This document shows, piece after piece, positions 1 through 10,844 of a stretch of DNA of 64,000 nucleotides; position 1 is the first letter of the stretch; every line of letters begins with the position of its first letter. This DNA comes from Brugia malayi (Eukaryota > Nematoda > Chromadorea > Rhabditida > Onchocercidae), in NCBI RefSeq assembly GCF_000002995.4, contig NW_025062475.1:2696528-2760527 (forward strand), written 5' to 3'. Made by a program: the position numbers and the translations under genes. The notes beneath the pieces were generated by a model, which did not search any database, was not told the DNA's origin, and was given only the letters and a program-made list of their open reading frames with translations.

Positions 1-650
1 TTTTTTTTTAAAACAATAACACTACTAATATCTTCCTTGATTAATAACTCACCTTTTCTTTCTTTTTATCACTGATTTCACTTTTGCATGTTTTTCTTGA
101 AAAAAATTTTATTTCATACCATTTTGCATTTGTTTATTATATTTGTCATTTTAAGAAATCTATTTCTTTTACATTTTTTGTAAACTTCGCTCATTTCATG
201 CTCTTGTGACTAAATCTTAATTCTCTTTTCACTTTTTATTCCTTTCTTTTTTTAATTTTTTAAAGCATGTCTCCATATTAACGTTCAATTTTAATCATTT
301 CTTTTTATTATTTGCATTTTTTTTTTTTTTTTTTTGTTACTGTTACTTACTTAGTTTAATTGTGTGTATTTTTGACGAAAATACTGATGGTTAGACATGA
401 AGAACACCACGCGAGCATTAGTGCAGATGGCTATAAAAACATGTATGTTAAGCAAAAATTATAAAGTACCATACATTTTTCCAGTATTGAATGATTCAAA
501 TCTAAATGAATCTGAATGCAAGTAGCAGCAAGTGATACAAAAAAGGAAACCAAAATTGTATGACAGCATACTTTGAAGCATGAAAGCACGTCAAAAAAAA
601 ATTGATAAAATTATCTGTCATTTACCACTATTTGCCATCAATTGCTCTTT
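1..650. other. Left flank, no gene seen
   Basis: This is AT-rich sequence with long T runs (for example near 318-337). No open frame, splice-bounded exon or repeat shared with the array was found. It lies outside the tandem array. Confidence 0.6.
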
Positions 651-816
651 TTTCTACCGCTTTCTACTGCCACTTCCGAATTTTCTATGTCAATTTGAAA
701 CAAACAAAATTCATTTGTTGATGTGCAGAATATAGTTTGAAATTAAAAATTCGTCGCGTAAATAGTTAGTAATGTTACAGAATTATTGTGGTATATACGA
801 AACACATACGCAACAT
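651..816. repeat. Diverged left edge of the array
   Basis: The sequence here (TTTTCTATGTCAATTTGAAAC and onward) is recognisably related to about 9060-9170 inside unit 1, but carries many substitutions and indels. From about 817 the match to later units becomes nearly perfect. This marks the left edge of the recent duplication, with older homology beyond it. Confidence 0.6.
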
Positions 817-951
817 ACTGATAAATATTTAAACCTAACATACGCGTATAATGTATACTTAAATATAATGTAAGATTATTTATGTGTTATTATAACAAAT
901 CTCAATTTTATTCAGCAACAAATGTCACAGAATTTTACAACATTAAGTTTC

Positions 952-1574
952 TTACAAGACTTCAAAGCTGATAAGTTGAACAACATTGTAAATCCCAGCT
1001 CCCCAAAAAAATCGAATCAGAATTGGTCGACCACTGCTGCAACAAAAGTATCATTAAGCAATGCAAACAAGAATCAGCGTCAATAGTTTACTTACATGGA
1101 ATCATACTGAAGCAAAAAACCATTTTATGTTGAGAATATTGACAATAACAAATTTTAATTTTATTCAACAATAAACTTCGCAGAAACTTACTTCCACGGT
1201 AGCATTGTTTCGTTGATGTAACCGAAATCTAATAGTCCGTTTAGCAAAATTCTGTCAATCTGTGTGCTATCATCCCACGATGAACTTTCAATAGAAATGA
1301 TACTATCTCGAATAAGTTCAATATTTTCAGCAAATTCATCCATGTTTTCTTCATAGGGAATTTCATCGTTTTCGCCCAATTCGTCATCAAATGCATAAAA
1401 AATTTTCAGTGAATTCCTACTTTTTTAAAATATTTTTCATTTAGAACCAAATTGTAACAATATAAAAATAAAAATTACCGGAATTGGTCTCTGAGGTGCT
1501 GCTAATAATATGAATGTGCTAAGAACGTAGAGCAGTAATGGTGACGTAAAAAATGAGAATTGTGCATTTGTCAT
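952..1574 (-). CDS. Family A small secreted protein, copy A1
   Basis: I do not recognise this family. Exon 1 (1574-1479, 32 codons) starts MTNAQFSFF and has a hydrophobic core ending near LLAAPQ, a likely signal peptide, with donor CCG|GTAATT. The second coding exon ends at 1192 in LPW plus AA|GTAAGT. An 85-nt last exon (1036-952) follows acceptor GTTGCAG, reads NSGRPILIRFFW and ends TAA, with AATAAA at 907-912. Exon 2 has an acidic region, an Asn-Glu-Thr glycosylation site, and the helix-like tail leading to LPW. Oddity: the exon 1 donor is phase 0, whereas the exon 2 frame needs two carried-in bases from the visible acceptor. So the copy may be frameshifted, or a junction is missed. The 155-bp last intron contains AATAAA (1160-1165), so a short form ending LPWK is possible. 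Confidence 0.6.
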
Positions 1575-1663
1575 TGTTGCCGGATTCCTTAATGAAAGGA
1601 GAATTGTGATAACATATATTTTAATGAGTGATAATTTAAACTGATAAACTCTGACGTTTCTAT

Positions 1664-1676
1664 TTTTCAGTCTAAC
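1664..1676 (-). promoter_or_regulatory. Conserved upstream motif GTTAGACTGAAAA of family A
   Basis: This 13-nt string lies about 90 nt upstream of the A1 ATG. It recurs at 10020-10032, 23393-23405, 31762-31774, 15025-15037 and 40440-40452, and upstream of the diverged R genes. Nearer the ATG both families share TTCATTAAGG after a pyrimidine stretch, possibly a trans-splice acceptor. The regulatory role is inference from conservation. Confidence 0.4.
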
Positions 1677-2489
1677 AGCAAAGCACTGATAAATTATATT
1701 TTATGAATTCCATTACCACACCATCAGTTGTTTTGTAGAAAATACTTACTAAATATGCAGTGAATTTAAAATCAATTTCGTTCCTCTTTTTAGCTAACTA
1801 ATCCTTATTTTGTCTAAATATGATATAATTAAAAAAATATGCTAGAATAAAAATCAAATAATTTCGAGAATAAATGCAGAACTTCCATTCCTAAATTCAT
1901 TTTTAAATTGTTTAAGAATTCAAGCGAAAAGGTTACGAGATTCCGAAAGCGATAAAAATGAATTTGAAAATTTTTTCACAAAAACTCCATTTATCAGTTA
2001 ATTTATATGAAATTATGCAGGTTATCACCAGAAATCATTTCCATTTATTTAATAATTTTATCATGCTTTGAATAGAATAAAAGGATTTACATGTCAAACA
2101 ATGATTCATGTTTTAATAGAGACAATTCAACAAAAAATTAACAATAATTTTTTTTATTTCCACTAAAGATTACAATGGACAAAATTCATAGCAACTTTGC
2201 TGTTTAAAAAAAAAAAAAAAATACATGTCTCCCTTACTACAAGGGAATGCATAGAGAAGTATATAAATGTTGGAATGTATATAAAGGTAACTTAGATTTG
2301 ATATATGTGCCAGGTACTATTGAAAAATAGCTGAAATAGGCTTGTAATGATCCACTTTCTCAATTATTTGAATGATAAAAAAATGGAAATTGAAATCAAT
2401 CGTACTGAAGCATAAGCCATTTTATGTTGAGAAAATGACAATAACAAATTTCAGTTTTATTCAACAATAACCGCCAGATAAACTTAGCT

Positions 2490-2570
2490 TTCCATGATGA
2501 TATTGATTCACTGATGTATCCTTTCTTTAAAAATCCTTTAGCACAGTTCTTTTATCATCTGAACAGCACA
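2490..2570 (-). pseudogene. Decayed family member D1 (second-exon 3' end)
   Basis: The minus strand reads GATACATCAGTGAATCAAT and then ATCATGGAA, matching the end of the A second exon (GGTTACATCAACGAAACAAT...CCGTGGAA). The donor is lost (AGCTAAGT in place of GTAAGT). An AATAAA follows. Flanks on the low-coordinate side resemble those of C1, so C and D derive from one ancestor. Confidence 0.5.
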
Positions 2571-3241
2571 AAGTGTTAAAAAACAAATTAATAAAAATTA
2601 CTCAAACAGTTTCGACAGATTTAATTTAAATTAATCTAATGAAATTAACTTAGCTTTTTGCTAAATTGATCTGAAAAAATTGTCCTTCTTGACCGTAATT
2701 TTTTGTTAATAACTTTAAGTTTCATCACCGTCTTTAAATGATTTCAGTTTAAATTGATAAATGTATGTAAGTCAAGACACATTAATTAATTGTTGAAGCT
2801 GAAATATTTCAACCCAACTTATATAAAGAGTAAAGATCATCTAAAGTTATAGTTTTACAAATAATTCGTTATATTTACATTGTCTATAAGTGCAGTGTGT
2901 TATTAGGATTACAGTAAAAGTGACGAAATAATCAAAAAGAATATGCGATTATTACTTTAATTACAAAGGTAAAGAAGTGACCATCGGTGATCACTCGAAA
3001 TAATCACAAAAGTAAAGCACTGATCACTGGAGACATTATAACAGCTTTAATGCCATCAAACAGAAAATTCCTTTGTTCTACTTATCGTGAAATCACTCAC
3101 AGGCAGTATTACTGAATGAGAGAGCTTTTGGTGTGGATTTTGATGTCATGCACGTTTCGGTGTTCCCTAACTTATACATTGATATTTTTGTATTTTACAT
3201 ATTTAAGCTTTATTTGAAGATTTCGGATGGAAGGATTTGAG
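2571..3241. other. Unit spacer downstream of the Pao coding region
   Basis: This is where the 3' LTR would be expected; no TGTCG...CGACA LTR or sequence like the 5' LTR is present. AT-rich, no gene seen. It recurs at about 15939-16609, 24308-24978 and 32678-33348. Confidence 0.6.
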
Positions 3242-4437
3242 TCATTCTTCGTTTTTTGTTGAAGTTTGTTTTTGTTTTGTAGCACTTCTAGTTCGTTTAG
3301 CTATGGGTTCCTCTCGTTTATCAGTTCCATTTATTGTATCTTTCGATACTGTTGATTTGTCCTTCGCATCTTCTTTCTGTTGAATTTCCAAAGGATATAA
3401 CATATTAATAGGTCGATTCATTATTCTTCCTCGTAGTAACTCTATTAGAGCACTTTTTATCTTATTATCCTGTCCCTTATTGAGTTTCTTTATTTTTGCT
3501 AATTTCCAAGTACCATGAGGAGCGTTTGATTCGTTTACTATTACAATTTCTTCTTCAATAGGGGCTCTAATCTCTGCGCCTTTCGGAGTTCTACTTGTGT
3601 ACGTTCTCTCAAACTGGTTAAGTATTCTTCCTTCCATATTTTCTAGAAAGTATCCAGAGTTTCCATTGTTCTTGCCCAATATTTGATAAGTTTGTGTTGA
3701 GTATTTAACTTATAAGGAGTATAATCATATCGATCATCGGTATTACTATTAGGTATCATTAGACATACGTCTGGTATAATAAAATCAATAGGTCTTAGGA
3801 TTATGGAATCGTCGAAGTTTACGTAGGTTAGTGGCGAATATTAAGTATGCTTTCAACTTCCGCTATTAGAGTTATAAACTCCTTTTCTTTTAGCAATTTC
3901 CTACCTATAACCTTTCTTAATGTTCCTTTGTTAGGCCGATTATCCGTTCGTAAACTCCTCCGCTCCAAGGCGCCTTCGGAATTATATTTCTCCATTTTAT
4001 TCCATGTTTAACTAGGAATTCGGTCATTTATGTTTCTTGTTCCATTAGGGTTTGAAAAACTAACTGAAATTGACCGACATTATCACTTAGAATTATTTCT
4101 CCGCTTCGTGCAACAAATCTTCTGAAAGTATTTAAAAAACTTTCTAAACTGTCTGCTAATTTTAAATGCACTGCTCTAGTTGCAAGACATGTAAATAAAG
4201 CAATCCATCTTTTTGCATCTCCTGTTTCTATTTTGACGGAAACAGGGCCAAATAATCCAAGCCAACTCGTGAAAGTGTTCGTGATCGTGTTACCCGAAAT
4301 GAAGGGTAATTATGCATAGTTGGCAGTTTAAACGGCTTTGCTTTCCATCTTCTGTATCCTATGCATTTATTTAAAACTCTTTTAACTTCTATTCTTCCTT
4401 TTGGTATCCAAAATCTTTTTCTCAAACTTGAAATCAT
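3242..4437 (-). pseudogene. Pao integrase, unit 1, extra frameshifts
   Basis: Same gene as in unit 2, with single-base losses near 3833, 3925 and 4247. The loss near 4247 cuts the first piece to 69 codons (4437-4228). The last piece (3679-3242) is unaffected. Confidence 0.88.
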
Positions 4438-5059
4438 ATGAGCTATATTCCAGCATGAAACAGTTCGTCGTATTGCCGTTGTATAAAGATTTCGGTTATA
4501 CGATTATGTCTAGGAAGATATATGGGATGCAAACCTTGTTCGTCTAGTTCTGAGTTTTCTAAACGATCTTTAGATTTACATACTCTTTGTTCATAGTATA
4601 GATTCCATTTAATTATTTCTTCTTCCGTTATTCCTTCTGATTTGGCTTGTCTGATTAATACACCTATAGCTAGTTCATAATCGTTATCATTGAGTCGACC
4701 TTTTGCTGAAGACGTTTTTTAAGCAAGGAATTTTTCCTTTGGATATTAAAATTATAAATTTCAGAGTCCATGCAGTAGTTCTTACCAATCTCGACCACTT
4801 GCTAAATCGATTTGCGTCGATTAATTTGAAGTTTTATCAATAGTAAAATGTGCTACAATCTTTTGGCCTTCTTCACTTTCGTCTTCGCTGTGAATTTCTT
4901 TGAAATTATATTCCAGACTGGCCATGTTGATTCTTCCTCTGTGAACCAATCTGGTCCTTTCCACCATGATTCAAAATGTGCAAGACGAAGTGAAAAAGTC
5001 CTCTGGAGGCCACATCAGCTGGATTAAATTCACTTGGAATATGGCGAAATGAGAATTTT

Positions 5060-6434
5060 GTTTGTCTTATTTCTTCAACTCAATTTGGACGAATTTTGGT
5101 AGTAAGCGAGAATGATTTTTTATCCAGTGTAATGCGCACTTGGAATCTGACCATAAGGTGACATCAATATTCTCTAATTCCATTTGTTTAATAACAAACT
5201 GAACAGCACGTACTCCTATTAGCACGGCTAATAATTCTAATCTTGGAATAGTCATAGACAGGCGTTGTTTTCTTTCAATCGCTGCATTCTTCGTTCTAGA
5301 TTAGGATAGGTTTCACATTCATTTCTCAGTGGTTCCTATTGCAAAAAGCACATGGTCTTTAAGTTTTGCTAATCTTCGTATTAGCCTTTCTATGTGTTTG
5401 CGGTGCTATTACAGTTAGAGCGGAAGTTTCTTTTGTAAAATATCGTTGATTAGTTCGTGGACCAATTTTGCTTTTAGTTTTCCTTTGCTCTTTCATGATG
5501 TCAAAGGACTGGCTTCTTCGTTTCTTTGGATCAGTTTTGCTAAGAATTGTCTTAGCTTAGCTACTGACCATATTTCTTGTTCCTTTTGTTGATACACTCT
5601 GCCCAGAATCCAGGCAGGCAGTTTATTTTCAATGATAATTTCAATACTGGATTCTTCGAGATTTTCACCTATTGCTTCAAGTTGTCGAAGTATTCTTCCA
5701 GTAGCTTCAACTGTTATCTTCCATCTCGATCATTCTTCTCTTGACGGAATATAACTCATTGTAGAACGATTTTTTAATGATATGTGATTGCCCAAATTTT
5801 TCAATAAGAACTTTTCGTATCACATCGTAATTTTCTGGGGTTATATCATAACCTCTGCCAGTAAGGCATCTCCCTTTAGACATGCAATTAAATAATTTAA
5901 TTTTTGGATGTCTGATATTTTTTGTAAATGGACTGCAGCTTCAAAGCTACTCCAGAATCCTCTCCACATCTTAGAATTACCACTGAAGGTAGGCAGTGGT
6001 AGTTGAGATAAGTTAACAGGGTTATTTGAGTTGGTTACTCCTTTATTTCGCCTTCTTTAAGACGCTGGATTACTAACTCTGAGTCATTCATATACATACT
6101 TAAGGTTATGATAACTTCTTTGCCTTCACTTATTAAGTTTAAAATACCTCTTTTATCTTCGACCATTTTGGCGTATTTGTCTTCATCTTCCTTGCTCTTC
6201 GTTGCTGGAACCTGTTGTATGCATTGGACCCAGTTAGCATTAATTGTCTCAAGTGTACCAATATGCAGTTTGAGACATTATTCTTTCTTCAATAATTCTT
6301 TTTCGAGCCTCGTGCTGTTGACGGGTTTCTTCTCTGGTCAACATTTGCTCCGAAGGCGTCAGATCCATTTCTTGGATTTCTTTGAGAAGAGCTTCCAATT
6401 TTTCTTTCGCCGGTCGTATTATAGTTGCAGACAT
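5060..6434 (-). pseudogene. Pao gag joined to RNase H by internal deletion, unit 1
   Basis: The gag start (MSATIIRPAKEKLEALLKEI, coiled-coil-like) begins at 6434. A DUF1759-type segment with RGYDITPENYDVIRK lies near 5800-5880, followed by the QQKEQEIWSVAKLRQFL region near 5590 and the start of a zinc knuckle (PCAFCNRNH) near 5340. At about 5255-5275 this passes directly into TIPRLELLAVLIGVRA and LWSDSKCALHWIKNH, the RNase H domain (5255-5067). The rest of the knuckle, the protease and the RT palm are absent. Several frameshifts and stops interrupt gag. Function as an enzyme is very unlikely. Confidence 0.82.
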
Positions 6435-6463
6435 TTCCCGGCTCGTGGCACCAAAACTTTATT

Positions 6464-7047
6464 TGTCGTGGAAGATTTTGATTGTTTAATTTAATAATAT
6501 TGGGAGAGATGTTTGATCATAGGGAGATTGTCTTGGATGTAAATCTAATGCGTGAGGTAACAGAAATATAATCCAAGTTCTTTATTAGCAAAAGTAATAG
6601 GACAAAACGTTGATAGAGAACAATTGAAATTGGAATCGTCGGTCCTTGGCGATAAATTACACCTATCCCCAATCTTTTAACAAGGGTGATCCTTATATAG
6701 CAATTATCTTATATTATATGTGTTAAAATGTGGGAGTGGTTTATAATTAGACATTTTTGTACAAATCATGACAGTAAGTAACTTTAACAATAGGTTTAAA
6801 AATGGATATCACAATGAATTGAATGGATATCACGAAAAAAAGTACAATGGTTTGTCCAGACATTATGATAAGTGGCTACTATGAGTTGCAATAGATATTA
6901 TATGATAGATGCTCATAGTATATGAATTGATATAAGATCAAAAGTCAATTAAAAACCATTATGATGATTGTAAAAGACATCAATGGATTGCTATATTAAG
7001 CATTGTTAACATTTATTTAGTGCTTCGCAATATTAAAATCCGCGACA
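6464..7047 (-). repeat. Solo 5' LTR of the Pao element, unit 1 (584 bp)
   Basis: On the minus strand it begins TGTCGCGG and ends CCACGACA, so it has TGTCG...CGACA inverted termini. The primer-binding site starts 10 nt after its end. A TATA-like CTATATAAGG lies at about 6691-6700. The boundaries rest on the termini and on the neighbouring binding site, because no second LTR is available for comparison. Confidence 0.75.
6691..6700 (-). promoter_or_regulatory. TATA-like box inside the Pao LTR
   Basis: The minus strand reads CTATATAAGG about 230 nt before the LTR end, a plausible U3 promoter element. The same sequence is found in all four LTR copies. Confidence 0.4.
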
Positions 7048-7225
7048 GTAACCACTTACAACCACTTGTTGATGTAGCCACTTGCTATCACTTGTTATGG
7101 CAACTGCTAACTAACCAACTGTTGATGTAACCACGTGCAGCTACTTGCTACTGCAACCACTTGTTAGTGAAGACGCCCTGTACAGCAGGTGGTTGTAAGT
7201 GGCTACGCATGGTTACAGCAACAGT
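7048..7225. repeat. Degenerate CCACTTG repeats beside the LTR
   Basis: Repeated variants of AACCACTTGTTGATGTAGCC occupy 7050-7155. Inverted versions (GGTGGTTGTAAGTGGCTAC) lie near 7188-7206, so the region could fold. It recurs just beyond each LTR (20421, 28790, 37160). Its origin is unknown; it may be part of an older repeat into which the element inserted. Confidence 0.5.
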
Positions 7226-7985
7226 AGGTGAATTTATTCCTCATAAATTGAGCTCCCAGGAAAAACTGAACCAGAAATTCCACGTGATAAAGCAAATTAA
7301 AAGAGGAAAGGATGGAAAGTGTAGAAAGTGTATAAACAAAAACGTATCGATCGACAAACTATAAAAGCAATACATATATATTCAATATAAAACAATGCAT
7401 TGAAACAAAGGTACTCAACCGTCTTTAAGGCATCTCCTTCATTTGGGAGTGTCGTGAAACTCGAAATAATCTCTCGAGCCTCAAAATAACTTACAAAATT
7501 GAACAGTTAGAAATGTAAAACTATTTCAAATTACATATGTAAACAATCATTATTCCAACTCTCATCTTCCCACTGTACCTAAGTTTATTTGCTTGTCTAA
7601 ACATTTTCAACTGATAATAAAGAGTATGTACATTGTTTAATATGTTAAAAATTAGTCTTTTGTTCCAAGTCAAATTTGCTTGCAATGTCGAAATACTGTG
7701 ATGATCTTCTAAGCTGATAATCATTCTTTGGGTCATCATCAAAAAGAAGATCACACATCTCGAATATTATGCTAGGTCTCTCGAAACAGCCAATCAAAAA
7801 TGCATGAATATCATTCAGAGCTTAGCCATCGCGACGAAGCGAAAAAAAGAAGAGACGAAATATGCCTTGATGACTATTATTATTCTTAAAATATGTAGTG
7901 ATGAATACTGCCTGGTACTTCATATTTAGATCAAGAAGATACCAGAGAATCATTCTCATAGAATAGTATAGTTCTCACTAATCAA
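7226..7985. other. Unit spacer between the two Pao pieces
   Basis: No gene is recognised. Short open frames here (for example 7161-7364 plus, 7754-7521 minus) have no recognisable domain. It recurs in units 2-4. Confidence 0.5.
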
Positions 7986-8890
7986 GCGGAGATAAAACTC
8001 CCACAATTACCACTAATAACATTTAGTGGAATGCAAAATTATGGAGGCAATTTTGGTGTAGTTTCAAGGCGACAGTTCATGAGCAAAACACCCCAGATAA
8101 TCAGAAGTTGAACTATTTGATATCTTGTCTTAAAGGAGACGCATTGTTAGCTGTAAGAGGCTATGATATAGCGCCAGAAAACTACGATGTCATAATAAGT
8201 TTACTAATAGAGAAATATGGTAAACCTTTCATTACATATATATTGTAACACTTTACAATAAATTGAATTCCATCAAAAGAAATGAGCATGACTGGAAACC
8301 ATGGAGAGAATACTTTGACAGCTGGAAGCTATAGGTGAAAATTTAAAGCATCGAGTATCGAAATTTCAATTAAGAATAAATTAACAGCGTGGATAGTTAA
8401 TAAATTATATAAATTGAAACAGGAGTCTGTCGACTTGGTCAGTTAAAGGTATCCAACATACTTGACAAGACTAGTACTAAAAAATGAAGAAGTTGCTAGA
8501 AGTCAAACAAGAAGACAACAGGGAGAAGAAAGAAAACAAATATAATGTTAAGGGTCACAATCAATTCATCAAAGGGAAATAATACAATCAAATCAAAAAG
8601 GGTTCCAGAAGAAACTACTATAGATGGAAAAAGACTGAAGTATTTTGCAATAAGGACCATTGGAATAATTAATGAATGTAACATTTATCCCACACTCAAA
8701 CTCCGAATGGAACGTTTGAGGAAAATCGCTGTGTGTTTCAAATGTTTACGAATAGGATATGCGACAAGTGATTACAAAAAGTGGAAACTTTTGTGTTTTC
8801 ATTGTTTAAGTTTACACAATACTCACTGTGTCCTCTTAACTATAAAAAACTCACGCAAACAATGGATTCCAACAAAGAAAAATTAGTTGA
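7986..8890 (+). pseudogene. Remnant gag of a second BEL/Pao element, unit 1
   Basis: It is in plus orientation, opposite to the full element. A DUF1759-type stretch (LKGDALLAVRGYD, then APENYDVIISLLIEKYG) is open at about 8105-8250. Frameshifted middle gag follows, then 8545-8886 with YPTLKLRMERL and two zinc knuckles. The first is degenerate (CFKC...Y...Y); the second is better kept (CFHC, H, C). It differs from the minus-strand gag, so it is a separate, older insertion. No RT or LTR accompanies it. Confidence 0.85.
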
Positions 8891-9305
8891 TATGATAGAA
8901 CTGTTAAGAAATAGACTGAATTACTTCTAGCAATGTATTATTGTTTTAATTTAGGTACTATTATTTATTCCGTGATTTTGAACTCGAAGATTTGATCAAC
9001 AATGCTGGTGGTTGTTAAGAAATTAAATTTCTTTGTTGAATGCAAGAAATGCCCTAGAAATCTTTCTATGTCAACTTTATGCAATTTTCTATGTCATTTT
9101 GAAACAAACAAAATTTGTTTTTTGATGTTCAGAACATAGTTCATCATTAAAAAAAACACATACGTAATATACTGATAAATATTTAAACCTAACATACGCG
9201 TATAATGTATACTTAAATATAATGTAAGATTATTTATGTGTTATTATAACAAATCTCAATTTTATTCAGCAACAAATGTCACAGAATTTTACAACATTAA
9301 GTTTC
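8891..9305. other. Unit-end spacer
   Basis: AT-rich sequence with a short internal repeat of TCTATGTCA(A/T)TTT between 9063 and 9098. It bridges the gag remnant and the 3' end of the next A gene. No gene seen. Confidence 0.5.
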
Positions 9306-9929
9306 TTACAAGACTTCAAAGCTGATAAGTTGAACAACATTGTAAATCCCAGCTCCCCAAAAAAATCGAATCAGAATTGGTCGACCACTGCTGCAACAAA
9401 AGTATCATTAAGCAATGCAAACAAGAATCAGCGTCAATAGTTTACTTACATGGAATCATACTGAAGCAAAAAACCATTTTATGTTGAGAATATTGACAAT
9501 AACAAATTTTAATTTTATTCAACAATAAACTTCGCAGAAACTTACTTCCACGGTAGCATTGTTTCGTTGATGTAACCGAAATCTAATAGTCCGTTTAGCA
9601 AAATTCTGTCAATCTGTGTGCTATCATCCCACGATGAACTTTCAATAGAAATGATACTATCTCGAATAAGTTCAATATTTTCAGCAAATTCATCCATGTT
9701 TTCTTCATAGGGAATTTCATCGTTTTCGCCCAATTCGTCATCAAATGCATAAAAAATTTTCAGTGAATTCCTACTTTTTTAAAATATTTTTTCATTTAGA
9801 ACCAAATTGTAACAATATAAAAATAAAAATTACCGGAATTGGTCTCTGAGGTGCTGCTAATAATATGAATGTGCTAAGAACGTAGAGCAGTAATGGTGAC
9901 GTAAAAAATGAGAATTGTGCATTTGTCAT
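9306..9929 (-). CDS. Family A small secreted protein, copy A2
   Basis: Same three-exon layout as A1: signal-peptide exon 9929-9834, second exon ending at 9546 after LPW, and last exon 9390-9306. The second-exon reading frame is identical to A1 in protein. It heads unit 2, immediately before the C/R block. The exon 1/exon 2 phase problem described for A1 is present here too. Confidence 0.6.
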
Positions 9930-10844
9930 TGTTGCCGGATTCCTTAATGAAAGGAGAAATTGTGATAACATATATTTTAATGAGTGATAATTTAAACTGA
10001 TAAACTCTGACGTTTCTATTTTTCAGTCTAACAGCAAAGCACTGATAAATTATATTTTATGAATTCCATTACCACACCATCAGTTGTTTTGTAGAAAAAT
10101 ACTTACTAAATATGCAGTGAATTTAAAATCAATTTCGTTCCTCTTTTTAGCTAACTAATCCTTATTTTGTCTAAATATGATATAATTAAAAAAAATATGC
10201 TAGAAATAAAAATCAAATAATTTCGAGAATAAATGCAGAACTTCCCATTCCTAAATTCATTTTTAAATTGTTTAAGAATTCAAGCGAAAAGGTTACGAGA
10301 TTCCGAAAGCGATAAAAAATGAATTTGAAAATTTTTTCACAAAAAACTCCACTTATCAGTTAATTTATATGAAATTATGCAGGTTATCACCAGAAATCAT
10401 TTCCATTTATTTAATAATTTTATCATGCTTTGAATAGAATAAAAGGATTTACATGTCAAACAATGATTCCATGTTTTAATAGAGACAATTCAACAAAAAA
10501 TTAACAATAATTTTTTTTATTTCCACTAAAGATTACAATGGACAAAATTCATAGCAACTTTGCTGTTTAAAAAAAAAAAAAAAAATACATGTCTCCCTTA
10601 CTACAAGGGAATGCATAGAGAAGTATATAAATGTTGGAATGTATATAAAGGTAACTTACATTTGATATATGTGCCAGGTACTATTGAAAAATAGCTGAAA
10701 TAGGCTTGAAATGATCCACTTTCTCAGTTATTTGAATGATTGCAAAATGGAAATTGAAATCAATCGTACTGAAGCAAAAACCATTTTATGTTGAGAATAT
10801 TGACAATAACAAATTTCAATTTTATTCAGCAGTAACCATCTTAC

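Larger units (their letters stand above)
3242..7047 (-). mobile_element. Defective BEL/Pao LTR retrotransposon, unit 1
   Basis: Minus-strand order is 5' LTR (7047-6464), primer-binding site (6453-6436), gag start (ATG 6434), gag, RNase H, integrase, and a C-terminal DUF5641-like region ending at 3242. Protease and nearly all of reverse transcriptase are missing, and no 3' LTR is found between 2570 and 3242. It therefore could not move by itself. It lies within the duplicated unit and was amplified with it. Extra single-base losses relative to units 2-4 further break the integrase in this copy. Confidence 0.92.
817..9170. repeat. Tandem array unit 1 (8,354 bp)
   Basis: This is the first copy of the unit. 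It contains gene A1, pseudogene D1, the minus-strand Pao element and the plus-strand gag remnant. It is 15 bp shorter than unit 3. I count 15 single-base losses between about 1.4 and 5.1 kb, nearly all in homopolymers, for example near 1603, 1741, 2433, 3833, 4247 and 5082. They split open frames that are longer in units 2-4, which points to consensus error. Confidence 0.9.

Noticed and set aside
6108..6494. 128-codon plus-strand frame repeated in units 1-4
   Set aside because: It lies antisense to the Pao gag start and LTR edge and has no domain; it repeats only because the unit repeats.
7521..7754. 77-codon minus-strand frame and 67-codon plus frame at 7161-7364
   Set aside because: No domain, no splice context and poor composition; repeated only with the unit.
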